Below are positions 1-11,601 of a DNA stretch of 64,000 nt, in pieces. The DNA comes from Artemia franciscana. Lineage: Eukaryota > Arthropoda > Branchiopoda > Anostraca > Artemiidae. Every line of letters starts with the position of its first letter. The stretch's first letter is position 1. The notes under the pieces were generated by a model that saw only the letters and a list, made by a program, of their open reading frames with translations, searched no databases and had not been told where the DNA came from. The DNA lies in the NCBI RefSeq assembly GCF_032884065.1, contig NC_088879.1:23484038-23548037 (forward strand), given 5' to 3'. The position numbers and the translations under genes are program-made.

Positions 1-1167
1 AACTTCAAAAATCCTCAGAAAAACCGGTAATTTAAGGCATTACTTAAAGTTTATTTTAGCTCTTTGGATGCAAGTTTCGAGTAGGGACTATAAGAATGAT
101 TGATAAAACCCAGCAGATTAAATACGATTTTACGTTTTATTCTGACACAATATTCCTATATTAGCTGTCTTACAAAACAAAATTGAGTCTTCGTCAGTAT
201 GGATATATACACTGTTTGTGTCAACTAGAATTTCCCTGTGGACATTGAGATTGGCAAAGCCATTTAGGCTACTTTCAGACGTCACGTTTCTTAGGTATGT
301 CTTGATTCTCCGAAGTGTAAAAGGAGCGCTCTGTTGTGCTGGTCGATACAGGTATAGTGATTAAAATATTAAGTAAGATATGGATGTTCGGAGAGATTGC
401 TTTGCCACAAATATTTAGAAAATCAGTTGCATTGACATGGTGTGCCTTGTTCCGTTAGAGAAATTTTTGCCAAATTTTTCTTTCCGCCATCAAACGTTTA
501 AGGTGTTGTTTTCCAAATCTTCTTCATAAATTTCGATCAACTTCAAAAATGGCTCTTTCATCTCTACTTTCTTCACTATTCTGTGGATAAGTGTGAAGCA
601 AACAGTGAAACCCTTTTAAAATATTCTTGTGCTTTAAGAGACGTTCTTCTATAAAGTTTTATACTTTCAATCCAGAAGATGAATAAGTTAATTCTTTAAA
701 ATTGTTCTGTGCTTTCGGCTGAGACATTTCTTCTGTGTATCTGCCTGTCTACAATCCTTGTAATACTAATTGTAGTTCCATTCAATTTGGCCATTTTTGG
801 TCAAATTTCCATTCAATTTGGCCAAAGAAAATAAAATCAGTGAAAAATAGAATGTTAAACTTTATTTTGCCGTGGGGGGAGGGAAGGTGTCAGCACGCCA
901 TAAGTTGAACACCTTACGAATCGTGCATGTTGTTTCAATATCTCTGGCGGGGTGTCCATATTGCTGATGGACGGGTTCTCTTTAGTAACAAACGTAGTGA
1001 GAGCCAATTCAAGTTTTGTTCCACTTTCTTTTTGTAGCTCTTTAATGTTAACATTGCTTGATATAGCAACAGGGCCCTTGACTGATGATACCTAGTGCTT
1101 TGCTCAATCTTTGACAAAAATTTTTAAGGCCTGCTACCACTCTATCTTCATAGGTCCATAGAACTTG

Positions 1168-1172
<5 letters not shown>
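1..1172. other. No gene recognised
   Basis: AT-rich sequence with no recognisable gene. A minus-strand frame of about 70 codons around 880-1080 is free of stops and not strongly biased in composition, but it has no start, no family match I know and no clear splice sites. A 16-base direct repeat (CCATTCAATTTGGCCA) occurs twice near 778-826. Confidence 0.5.

Positions 1173-1225
<53 letters not shown>
1173..1225. repeat. Poly-T tract of 53 bases
   Basis: An uninterrupted run of T about 50 bp before an F1 fragment. It could be the poly-A tail of a retrotransposed sequence on the minus strand, but no element body is recognisable next to it, so simple microsatellite growth is equally likely. Confidence 0.9.
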
Positions 1226-1228
<3 letters not shown>

Positions 1229-1273
1229 GAACTAAGTATTTACAGTATACATTACAATATAAAATTGTAATGT

Positions 1274-1788
1274 ATCTGGGGGAAATCTTGGAAAAACAAT
1301 TGGAGTGGAGGAATCGAGATGAAGCTTGGTGGATAGAATAAACAAATGCCCTTGATACGTGATTGACAGAATCGTACTTCACTCTCTTTGGGGGAGGGGT
1401 TCAGTGATTTGGTGAGTTCGGTGCTTTTGGACGTGCTAGGGCGATGAAAATTGGTAGGCGTGTCAGGGAGCTGCACAATTTGACTTGATAGAGTCTTTTT
1501 CCCAGATTCGACCATCTGCGGGCAAAAGGGAGAGGAAAAATTAGAAAAAATTAGGTATTTATAACTTACGAGTGGGTGATCAGATCTTAATGAGTTTTGA
1601 TATTTAGAAGGACTTTGCGACTCAGAGCTGTTAGTTTAAAACTTGACCGGTATTAAGCCTCTTAATTTCCTTTTTAAATCAATCTATTGATTCATAGAAT
1701 TTTGTTAGAGCTCATACCATATGATCTCTTGGCTCTTAGCTCTTCTCGCCTCGTCACAAGTGCCATATGAGCTCTTAGCTCTTGTTTC
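1274..1788 (-). mobile_element. F1 element, 5' end fragment
   Basis: The 5' terminal part of the F1 family (see 50656-54083) on the minus strand. The outer end at about 1788 reads, on the minus strand, AACAAGAGCTAAGAGCTC, then the subterminal motif TATGGCACTTG and a GTGACGAGG segment. One core unit follows before the copy stops at about 1274. The 3' hairpin end and (GACY)n tract are missing, so this is a truncated copy. It is close in sequence to the 5' end at 53700-54083. Confidence 0.85.
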
Positions 1789-1987
1789 TTTATATCTTAA
1801 CCACAACCAGACATCTGATAATTACCTAGAGCACAACACTTCCTTTGTGATTTCTGTGTGCTCTAAAGTTCTGCTTCTTGGTGTGCTTAGAAATTAGTTT
1901 GTTATAAATTTGTGAAAGATAGATTTTTCTGCCTTGTGTAAGGCACGATTTTCTAAAAAACCTTACGACATGCCTATGAAGTGGGCA

Positions 1988-2203
1988 AGACAAAATGAAA
2001 GGTTTGAAAAGCGGATTAAACTTTTAATAGGACACTGAACTTTACTAGAAAAGAAGAAAAAAGTTTCCTCCACATAATTGATGCACGTTGGAATATTTAA
2101 CGACCTTTCATTCATCATTGCACAAAAGGCGTTTTTTTTTCTTGTAAAACTCACTTTCTTATTAAAAGTTTAACCCGTTTTTCGTTTAAGAATCAGAGTA
2201 ATT
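1988..2203. repeat. Direct repeat, copy 1
   Basis: About 215 bp shared with 3415-3612 in the same orientation. Both copies start near GACAAAATGAAAGG and end near AAGAATCAGAGTAA. This copy retains about 14 bases that are missing from the second one. No coding content is recognisable. Confidence 0.85.
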
Positions 2204-2299
2204 TAGCCAAATGAATATACTTTCAACGTAACACCTTAAGATGGTATTTCTAAAAAAATGTTATTCGCGATGCTTTTTCTCAGACCACACTGCCGTTCT
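2204..2299. other. Spacer
   Basis: Short unassigned AT-rich stretch between the direct repeat and the F4 arm. Confidence 0.4.
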
Positions 2300-2430
2300 A
2301 TGACGAACAAATAAATTTTCAAATAGGGATGGATCTATTTATTTAGACAGTGAATAAACAGGTACAAAAGTGCAGATATTTTTATCACATATATATCATC
2401 ATCAGTACGATCTGATGACGAGCCCGATTT
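2300..2430. mobile_element. F4 foldback MITE, single arm
   Basis: One arm of the palindromic F4 element seen whole at 57295-57640 and 63140-63515. The shared order is CTATGACGAACAAA, a TTTAGACAGTGAA block, and a TCATCAGTA block where the family's centre would begin. The second arm is absent, so this is a decayed or half copy. Confidence 0.6.
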
Positions 2431-3414
2431 GAAAACTTATTTGTTAGCCAAATTGGCAGGCTGAGAAAGAGCTTATGTTTATTGGAATAGAATCGCTAGA
2501 AAATAACTGAATAAAAAAAAACAAATAAAATAAAAATTTATGAATTATGTGTAAAAAATAATAGAAGACTTGAAATATGGGAGGAAGAAAGGCCCTCTTA
2601 GGGATGTACCTCAAAGCGGTATAGTCCTCAGTTATGATTTTTTTTTTTTTTTGGGGGGGGGGGTCCACAACAAACTTAAAAATACGCATTTTTTATATTC
2701 ATTTAAAAAAAAATTTGAGTCGGTCTAATTGCGCGGAGAGGGGTTTCAAACCTCCAAATCCTCCTGGGTGCGGCCTTGGTTTACCTGTTCTTTATAACCT
2801 TGACCATGCCTTAAAAACTGATTAAGAGCAAGAGAAAACAAATCGGAACAATACGCAAAATTTATTTTGGCACACATGTCTAAAATTCCATAGTAAAACG
2901 AACATAAAAGGTTTAAAATACACTCCAATTAAACTGAACAAACTTTATCAGAATATCAGCCAACCTTTCACTTCCTCTCAATTAAAACTTTTGAAAAAAC
3001 CTTTTGTACAATTTTATGCTTACACACGGAATTAAGAAAGAATTTTCCCCGTTTTTTTCGCAGTACACATTTAGAACAAATACACATATTTAAGAAAATA
3101 AAGTAACTATCCTTTAAAACTCCCTCAATAACTTAAAATTTTCGGTAAAATGGAATGAAGAATTTACAATCATCAAGGCTCATCTTACTTATAATGGTAA
3201 GTCGAGACAAAATGGTACAACAGTCTCTCGAGCTGTAAAAGACAGTAAAATCCCCTGAATGACAATTTATTTTCTTTTTAGAAAGTACAAGTGTCTAAAA
3301 ACTACAGTTTTTACGTAATGTGTACGCCTCGGGCGAGATTGAAAAGTATGACAATTATTATTGTGGCATTTTGAATAGGTAAATAATATTTTAATGCCTT
3401 TTTATTTATAATTG
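2431..3414. other. No gene recognised
   Basis: AT-rich sequence with T and G runs at 2637-2662. Short open frames here are low-complexity and I treat them as chance. Confidence 0.5.
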
Positions 3415-3612
3415 AGACAAAATGAAAGGTTTGAAAGCGGATTAAACTTTTAATAGGACACTGAACTTTGCTAGAAAAGAAGAAAAAATTTTCCTTCACA
3501 TAATTGATGCACGTTGGAATATTTAACATTGCACAAAAGGCGTTTTTTTTTCTTGTAAAACTCACTTTCTTATTAAAAGTTTAACCCGTTTTTCGTTTAA
3601 GAATCAGAGTAA
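3415..3612. repeat. Direct repeat, copy 2
   Basis: Second copy of the 1988-2203 sequence, about 1.43 kb downstream in the same orientation, with a short internal deletion relative to copy 1 and a few substitutions. It is probably a local or dispersed duplication; the flanks differ. Confidence 0.85.
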
Positions 3613-5450
3613 CCCGACAAGTTTTATATTTCAGTTTTTGAGCCAAGAAATTAGGACTTTTTTCCTCAGCCAACTTCATACTAGGCGTAAATTTCAGCTT
3701 ACTTGTCTATAAAACGTACGCATACAGGTGAAAAAAAGAACAAGATAGAATTTAATTGCTTTTAGGGATTTTCTCGTACATGTTTGAATACTAAGCTATA
3801 AAATGAAGTACAATTTTTTTAAAGACGATATTTTTTGCTTAATTATTTTACGAAGTTTTAGGTGTAAAAAAAAACTGAATGTACTTTTCTACATAAGAAA
3901 GTTTTTCATCCAGAAATTCGCGTTATACATTTAATTGTAAAAAGAAGAAGTATAAGAGGGACGCGGATGTTAGCTTTCATCCTGAAAAAATCATTTATGT
4001 TTACCGCCCCTTAGTTAAGTCCTCAAATTAACCTCAAATACGATGATATATTTAAATCCTATTCCTTTGCAATAGCTGTACATAAGTTACATAAGTAAAA
4101 GTAACAATCGAACACGCAAAAAAAAGAAACAGTCACAAATCCTTATAAAATCACAAAGACAGATTTCTCAGATATACAGTGTTAAAAATAATTTTTACGA
4201 TTCAAAAGTGAATTAAATCTTCTCCTTCAGTGGTCTGGATAGGGGAGAGACGTTCCTTCATACCAGGCAACAAACTAATCCTAGCAGAACGCCTTACACT
4301 GTAAACACTTGATTGACGTCAACTTTTACGTCTTTCTACGTTCTTAACTGGGGAAGTCATAGGTGAAGGCACATATGTGACTACTGAGCTATCTTTCTAA
4401 AAAAAAGAAGAAAAATCATAACTTCGATATAAATTGGGCCTAGCTCAATTTAATTTTCAGTCCTAGATGGGAAGTAGATATACCTCTCTTCCTTGATATA
4501 CCTCTTTATACCTATAGTTTGCTTATCAAATGAAGATTAAAAATAGAACACTTGAATTAGTGGACAGATGACATTGACCTTGAGGCATTGAAATAGTTTA
4601 TACCTCAATCTTGCCAGGTCTCCCCTATCTACTTTAAAGGAAATGTGATTCTACAAAGGTTAACAATAGACAAATTTCGATTATGGACAATTCAATTTCA
4701 AAATAATGTTAATTTTTTGAAGTTGAATTCATAACACAAAACAATACAGACACATGTTACACATTGTAATACAAACAAAACAATAAAACATAAATACAAA
4801 ACACAACTAAATGGAGTTTCTTTGCTAAGATTAAGTCAAAATTTTGTTGTTCTTACAGCTAATTTGGTCGGCCAGTCTTTGCGCAAGATTATCATTAGAT
4901 ACAAAAAATAATTCTTAGATTAATCCTCCTTAGCATTAAAGGCGCGTTTTTCTACCCTACTTTTGAAGGTCAACAGCCATTGGGCAATGGGCAATTGCTA
5001 CCAAAAAGATCAAACCAAACAAGAACAGTGCAATTTTCACATTATGCTGAAAACAAGACTTATCATATATCAAAATGTCTCTTTAGAAGATAAAAAACAT
5101 GCCCTATAAAATATCTTCCAATAATCTAGGGATCCTAAAACCCGTCCTATAAAACCAATCTATCGGGCCCACTCTGAATGGGCCTCGGGCAGCCGAGGTA
5201 AAAAGAATCTTAAACAGTTAAGATCTTAATGAGCTCTAGAATAAGGAGAAAGAAATGGGACCTAAGATAAAGGAATAGCTACGGGGGTAAAAACAGTTTT
5301 AAGCGATTAACATTTGTAAAATATCCGTGATATTGAATATCTTTGTAGCTTTATCGTAGTGTTGATTAAATCAGGGTGTACGAAAAAGATTTAAGATAGT
5401 TTATGGCACTGCGTGCTAGCTCTCTCCCGACAGAGGACATAGGAAAATAT
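3613..5450. other. No gene recognised
   Basis: About 1.8 kb of AT-rich DNA. I found no long frame, RNA gene, family repeat or splice-flanked exon. If the RIOK3-like gene continues towards the window start, this lies in or beyond its 3' part, but no C-terminal exon is visible. Confidence 0.5.
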
Positions 5451-7176
5451 CAAACAGTTCGTGGTAACGAACTGTAGTAAGGAGCGACCCGGCTCAATAG
5501 TAACCAACACTCTAAAAAATGGAATTTTGATACCAATACCTACATCAAAAGAATCGCATTTTAATGCTGATTTTAAATATATAAGTTTCATCAAGTTTAG
5601 TCTTACCCATCAAAAGTTACAAGCCTGAGAAAATTTGCGTTATTTTAGAAAATAGGGGGAAACGCCCCCTAGAAGTCATAGAATCTTAACGAAAATCACA
5701 CCATTATATTCAGCGTATCAGAGAACCCTAGTGTAGAAGTTTCAAGCTCCTATCTACAAAAATGTAGAATTTTGTATTTTTTGCCAGAAGGCAGATCACG
5801 GATGCGTGTTTATTTGTTTTTTTGTTTTTTTTTTCTTTTTCCCAGGGGTGATCGTATCGACCCAGTTGTCTAGAATGTTGCAAGAGGGCTCAACCTAACG
5901 GAAATGAAAAGTTCTAGTGCCCTTTTTAAGTGACCAAAAAATTGGAGGGCACCTAGGCCCCCTCCCACGCTAATTATTTTACCAAAGTCAACGGATCAAA
6001 ATTCTGAGATAGCCATTTTATTCAGCGTAGTCGAAAAACCTTATAACTATGTCTTTAGAGACGACTTACTCCCCCACAGTCCCCATGGGAGGGGCAACAA
6101 GTTACAAACTTTGACCAATGCTTACATATAGTAATGGTTATTGGGAAGTGTACAGGCGTTTTCAGGAGGATTTTTTTTGGTTGGGGGAGGGGTTGAGAAG
6201 AGGGAGATATGCTGGGGGAACTTTCCATCGATAATTTGTCATGGGGGATGAAAATCTCCATGAAGGGAGCGCAGGATTTACTAGCATTATTTAAAAACAC
6301 AATGAAAAAATAAATATGAAGAAGTACTTTCAGCTGGAAGTAAGGAACAGCATTAAAAGTTAAAACAAACAGAAATTATTACCCATTTGAGGGGCTCACC
6401 TCCTCCTAATACCTCGCTCTTTACGTTAAAGTATTTTTAGTAATTTCAACTATTTATTCTAGGGCTTTTGTGATTCTGGGGTCATTCTTAATGAATTGGG
6501 ACAAAATTTAAGCTTTAGTGTAAAGAGCGAGGATCTGACAAGGGGGCGAACCCCCTCATATATGTAATAAAAATATGAGAATACAAAAGTTCTTTACGTA
6601 AGCTAATTTATAAGTTACGTAAATCTCTTACTAATAAAAATATTCGTAAAAAATTAAAAGTTCTAGTTGCCTTTTTAATTAACCAAAAAATCGGAGGGCA
6701 ACTATACTTCCTCCCCCGCTCTTTTTTTCTCAAAATCATTCGATCAAAATTATGAGAAAGCCATTTAGCCAAAAAAAAAATAAAAAAAAAAAAAAAAATG
6801 CAAATTTCGTTTTAATTATTTCTCTGCGGAGAGCCAAAATCAAAACATGCATTGATTCAAAAACGTTCAGAAATTAAATAAAAAAAACAAGTTTTTTTTA
6901 ACTGAAAGTAAGGAGCGACATTAAAACTTAAAACGAACAGAAATTACTTCGTATATGAAAGGGGCTGCTTCCTCATCAACGCCCCGCTCTTTACGCTAAA
7001 GTTTTTTACTGTTTTAAAAAGAAGAATTGATAGACAGAGTCAAACTTTAGCGTAAAGAGCGGGGCGTTGATGAGGAAGCAGCCTCTTTCATATACGAAGT
7101 AATTTCTGTTCGTTTTAAGTTTTAATGTCGCTCCTTACTTTCAGTTAAAAAAACTTGTTTTTTTTTTTATTTAATA
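5451..7176 (-). mobile_element. F2 element, apparently full length
   Basis: About 1.73 kb. The left end has the terminal hairpin CAGTTCGTGGTAACGAACTG (8-bp stem at 5455-5462 and 5467-5474, loop GGTA). The motif AGTAAGGAGCGAC follows at 5476-5488 and its exact inverse lies near the other end at 7127-7139. The last 280 bp form a foldback. Matching full copies lie at 36343-38054 and 38760-40528. No protein of known family is encoded. If the hairpin end is the 3' end, the element is on the minus strand. A Helentron-like non-autonomous element is my preferred reading; a foldback DNA transposon is the alternative. Confidence 0.85.
6888..7172. repeat. F2 internal foldback (near-perfect palindrome)
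   Basis: The arms read outwards from a short centre near 7020-7040, which separates inverse copies of CTCTTTACGCTAAAGTTT. Each arm contains AGTAAGGAGCGAC and a CATATACGAAGT-type block. The same foldback occupies the equivalent end of the copies at 36343, 38760 and 56100, so it belongs to the F2 family and is not a separate insertion. The single strand could form a hairpin of more than 120 bp. Confidence 0.9.
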
Positions 7177-7177
7177 G

Positions 7178-7514
7178 GAGAAGGATTGGTTCTAGTGAAG
7201 GTTTTTTTATGTGTCCAATGTGTAAGAAGGTTAAAGAAAATCAGGTCCACCTCTGGGCTATTTGGCAAGAACCGAAGGGGTTGATATCTGAGTACTTAGC
7301 TGTACACGGTGGAAATCCTGATTTCGTTGACAACATATGGCAGTGGTATGAATGTTTGGACTATTTGACACATCAAACAAAATATGACCTCACCTTTAAT
7401 AACATTTCTGCTTCTTCAACATCTACCCCTGAAATGGTCCTGAAGAGATCTTCAGGGAGTAAAATACCAGGAACACGAAGCTTATTGAAAAACTGTAACA
7501 AAAAGAAAAATTAG
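7178..7514 (+). CDS. Unidentified coding-like frame, possible terminal exon
   Basis: A frame of about 112 codons begins right after an F2 copy and ends at a TAG. It is not low-complexity. It contains a CPMCKK (CxxC) motif near the start, a Trp-rich middle (HLWAIWQ, NIWQWYECLDYL), and a Ser/Thr/Lys-rich basic tail ending NCNKKKN. A splice-acceptor-like TTTATTTAATAG precedes position 7178, and its pyrimidine tract belongs to the F2 end. I do not recognise the family. It could be a terminal exon of an unknown plus-strand gene, a piece of a transposon protein, or chance; the residue composition argues mildly against chance. If it is an exon, it lies opposite the minus-strand RIOK3-like gene or beyond its end. 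Confidence 0.35.
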
Positions 7515-8149
7515 AATAAAACTCATATTTTCAATCTTTTCAGTTCAGAAAATTAAAGTTTTCAGTTCAGACCTCTTCAATTTTGAAGAAGAGAAAAAAA
7601 CAATATATATTAGGTATTTTACGAAATCAGTCCATCTGCTACAGTAATTTTCTGTAATTTTTATGTTAAAGATATAAATTCAATTTCGAAATGATTTGGC
7701 TGCAAAAAAAAATGCATGAAAACATTTCTGAGAAAATCTTTTCAGAAATATTAAAATAAATTGTGACATGAAAGAAAAAGAAAATATAAATGAAACAAAA
7801 TTAAAAAAATATATAGGTAAATAATTCGGCTTCTTGTCAGTCTATGGAACGGAAAAAGATACCAGGTAGCATTTGCATTAAAATTACCAAAACTTTTTTT
7901 TAATCATGGTTGCAGCAGTATATTATACCTAGCAACTACGGCCCATGGAAAATAAAATTTAAAAGACAGGTTTTTAAAGGCACTTTTTAGTAAGAAATAT
8001 TTCTCATGTAACGCTATTTCATAATAACAAATGAGTATAATTCTTCTATTCAGGGTTTTCAAATATGGTGATTCTAATGGCACAGTTTTCATTTCGATCC
8101 AATACCTTTTTCAAACGGTTTCAGGCTATTTTACGACATTCCCAATTAT
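7515..8149. other. No gene recognised
   Basis: AT-rich; short frames only. No recognised repeat. Confidence 0.45.
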
Positions 8150-9180
8150 CTGTTTTCGCTATTTTCTTTTTAAGGTTTTTGAATTTTCATAATCCTTAGA
8201 TAAAATATATGCAAATATTTTGTAATTACCAGTGTGTTCTTTATGCAATTTAATGTCTTTTCATTCTAAAATCAGTAGGAGGGCCCATTTTTGGGCTCTC
8301 CTACTGACATTATATAACTGGTTGCGTTCAAAAAAGTGTTCTTTTACAGCTTTTGAATTGTTGTAATCCCTTGTTAAAATATAAATTTACAATCAACGGT
8401 TGTTTTCTCTTTACGCAGTTTAATGTCTTTTGAACTGCGTCTTCTCAAAGATATTTGATTACTGAAGCTAGTCCGATTTCTAACAAGGACTTACTAAGTT
8501 TGTCTTCTTTAAGATTTTCGAATTGTTGTAATCCCTTGTCAAAATAGAGAATCCTGATCTGTAATAACTATAAATTTTCGTTTTTTGGGCCGTCCTAGTG
8601 ACATTATATGACTGGTGGCGTTCATACCTGTTAGATTAATCACGTAGCGAGTTGATTTTATAAAAAAAAACTAATTTTAAAATTTTCAGGTATTTTTCTA
8701 GTTTGAATTAAAACATTAAAATTATTGCTCCAGCGTTGTAAATATTTTTGGAGTTTACACAATGACTCTAGCGATTCGGAACTGAGCTTAAAATTTTTAA
8801 AAACTTTTTTCATGTCTTGAAAAGACATTGCTTATACTTATAAGAGAAGATATTCGGTAATGATGTTTTCTAACAACAATTTCTACTAAGCTTAAAACTT
8901 TTGGTTTTCTTTTTTAAGCTTTTTGAATTGTTGTAATCCCTTGTTAAAATATATACAAATATTTTTGCAATTGCCTATTTTTTGCTCTTTACGCAATTTA
9001 CCGTCTTTTTATTACGTAAGTCAATGATTATTACAGCAAGTCCGATTTCTAACAACGATTTCTGCTACGCTTCAAACTTTTGGTTTCTGTTTTAAGGTTT
9101 TGGAATTGTTGTAATCCTTTGTCAAAATATATGCAAATATTTTTGCAAGTACCAGCTTTCTGCTCTAGGATTATTTAATT
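8150..9180. repeat. Degenerate tandem array, unit about 175 bp
   Basis: The anchor GAATTGTTGTAATCC or a close variant recurs near 8180, 8350, 8522, 8930 and 9103. It is followed by TTGTTAAAATATA and then CTTTACGCAATTTAATGTCTT-like text. A second anchor (TCCGATTTCTAACAA) occurs three times. Spacing is about 172-177 bp, with one larger gap where units have decayed. No coding function is evident. Confidence 0.75.
8273..8306. other. Hairpin, 15-bp stem with one mismatch
   Basis: CAGTAGGAGGGCCCA at 8273-8287 pairs with TGGGCTCTCCTACTG at 8292-8306 around a TTTT loop, with one mismatch. It lies inside the 175-bp array, and the other units lack the inverted arm, so it arose locally. Confidence 0.8.
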
Positions 9181-9945
9181 TAAACTTATCCGCACATCGA
9201 AATCTTCAATTTATTCAAAATTTAGGCTCTTGACGAATTTTCTCAAACTTCGTACATATCTAGATCGTTTTTTTAGGCCGATCCTGGGATGCTAATTTCC
9301 CCAAAAAAATATGGAGTCGTTTTCGACAAAAAATACATACATGCACACAAATGCTTAAAAATACTTTGCTCTCCGGTGAAATTTGAAAGTTAGTTCAATG
9401 CCTTTATACTGACTATGGTCGTTTTGTAGAATGGAACTAAAAGTTGAAACACTTAGAAAAAGGGGACAATTCTTTTTCAGAATTGCTTTAATTAACCTCT
9501 TTTAAATTTTGCTCCTATCTTCCTTTTTTGAACAGCGATTATAGTCTGTTCTAGAAAATGAAAAGTTTTTCAAAAAATCAGCTAAAACCTAGAAAGTTTT
9601 CTTTGGCAAAGTTTATTCAGTGGCCATATTTACTCCATAGGATACAAAGAACAGTGGCCAAGATAGACATAAAAATGCAATGCAATGCAAGATAGACTTA
9701 AAAATTAGCCAATTGATTAGATTTGCCAATTGACAAGATTAGCCAATTGAGTTTTAGAAATGTGGGGCTAATTTTCACTCCAAGAATAAGAAATAATGTG
9801 ATTGGATTAGAGGATGATTGGATGTCATAAGGAACCAATGAAACTAAAGAAAACAATGAGACTAGAATATTTTTAGGGGCTGTGCTTTCCTGAACTTTAA
9901 GAGAATTTGATCCACATTTTTTTCGATATCTTTGACAAGCTACAA
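9181..9945. other. No gene recognised
   Basis: AT-rich sequence with small local repeats: AATGC iterated near 9675-9690, and AGCCAATTGA or variants three times near 9706-9755. Confidence 0.45.
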
Positions 9946-9949
9946 TGAA

Positions 9950-10200
9950 AGGAATGTTAAGATGGCACGGCCAAGTCCTACGGATGACAGATTACCAAAA
10001 CTCATGCTTTTTACCATTTATATAGAGATAAACGACAAAGAGGTCATACCAAAATAGTGTGAAAAAGGGTCACGAGAAAATATTTAAAGAGAATAGAAAC
10101 TTGCGTACGAGCGATTAGAGTGAAGTTTTGCCCAGACTGGGACAGAGGAGGGTCCGTAGCCTCCTTGGACTGAGGTGGCTTGGTACCAAAATAATTGGTG
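9950..10200 (+). pseudogene. LINE reverse-transcriptase C-terminus, remnant
   Basis: A plus-strand frame begins MLRWHGQVLRM, a signature found just after the reverse-transcriptase domain in many non-LTR retrotransposons (RW-G-HVLRM-type). Another frame follows with KRGHTKI and RVTRKYLKRIET, and a third with VKFCPDWDRG. The reading frame changes and stops occur, so the copy is dead. No tail or target duplication is visible. The clade cannot be fixed from so little. Confidence 0.55.
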
Positions 10201-10269
10201 GTAGTAGCAGTCCCAGGCAATGACAGTACTTTTTGGGAAAGTCTCAAGAGGAGCGTTCCACAAAGAGCA

Positions 10270-11280
10270 AATAGAATAATGAAATTCTTCTAAAGATAGA
10301 AGAAGCTGTTACTCCAGAGTGCCCATTATTAACAATATATGAGTCAACAGGTGACAGATTTAAAAGATTTGAGAGTTGTCCCTATAGAGGAAAATATTTC
10401 TACTAGAAGAGAAAACAAACGTGTGTTAGAAACTTACAACAAAATTCAATTCAGACAAAGAACTCACATTTCATGGGGAAAAGAAAGAAAAATAACATAA
10501 AACTAAGAGAATGGCCAAGAACATCTCAGGAAGCAATATTTGTTTTTGTTGTGTCTGTAGATCAATAGCATTGTTGTCGTAATTTCAATACAAAGCCGAC
10601 TAGAATAATAAAACCATTCTAAAAATTGAAGAGCCTTCCGACGTAACGTGGCAACAAGTAATGGCACTAATAAGCCCAAAGCTCATCAAGTATTATATCT
10701 ACCTCTCAAATTCGAATATACATGTTGTGAAGCTTTTAATCCATAGCAGACTGAAATACTGAAATAATTCGAAAAAAGAAGAGCCTCACATTGCAGAGGC
10801 CATAAGTATTGTCATTCATTAACGAAAAGCTCATCAAGTTTTATACCAACCTCTCAAATTCGAATATACTCGTTGTGAATCATTTAATGCACAGAGGGCT
10901 AAAAATCTCAAATCCTTCTAAAAGATGAAGAGTCTCAAAACGCAGAGGCCGTACATAAAGTCACCCATCAATGAAAAGCTCATCAAATTTTATACCAATC
11001 TCTCAAATTCGAATATCCTCGCTGTAAAGCTTGAAACGCATAGCACACTGAAATAATGAAATTCTTCTAAAAGATGAAGAGCCACAGATAAAATCAGTCA
11101 TCAATGCAAATGCCCTTAAGTTTATACCAACCTCTCAAATTCGACTATCTCCATTGTGAGGCTTTTAATGTGTAGCAGACAGATATAACAAAACCCTTTT
11201 AAAAGATGAAGAACTTCACATCAAAGTGGCAAGAAATCACGGCACTCATCAACGCAAAGCTCATCGAGTTTAATCAGCCT
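10270..11280. repeat. Tandem array, unit about 148 bp
   Basis: Five to six imperfect units. The anchor AAAGCTCATCAAG or a variant falls at about 10679, 10827, 10975, 11118 and 11257, giving spacings of 148, 148, 143 and 139 bp. Each unit also carries CTCTCAAATTCGAATAT and a CTAAAAGATGAAGAG-like block. The first unit, near 10270-10530, is the most diverged. No protein is encoded over the array. Confidence 0.85.
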
Positions 11281-11601
11281 TCCCAAAAAATAAGTAAAAA
11301 TAAATGTCACCCAGCGACTGATTTAACCGAGCTGAGGTATTTTCCCTTAGAGAAGAGTCATAATGGTGTTGAACCGTCTCATATTTCGTTTTGGATAAAA
11401 ACAGAAAATACAGATTGAAAATACATTAATGAGTAGCCGTAAAATTATAAGTATTTTATAGCTAATTCGTAGCTGAAAGAGGCTTATCTTCCATAATTTT
11501 ACTAAAAAAGAGTCAATCATTCGCTAGATGGGTGTAATCGCCATTTGGTTCATTTCTGCATGGGTTAAAATGTTTAAAATACAGTAAATACATGTACTTA
11601 C
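11281..11601. other. Intron or flank downstream of RIOK3-like exon
   Basis: No exon encoding the expected continuation of the RIO domain was found here. The donor at 11601 implies more gene further left. Confidence 0.5.

Noticed and set aside
7020-7040. Foldback centre as a transcription terminator or origin
   Set aside because: The palindrome is hundreds of bases long and repeated in every F2 copy, so it is an element feature; no other evidence of such a role.
5451-7176. F2 as an LTR or retroviral remnant
   Set aside because: No direct terminal repeats, primer-binding site or polyprotein motifs; both ends have inverted, hairpin structure.
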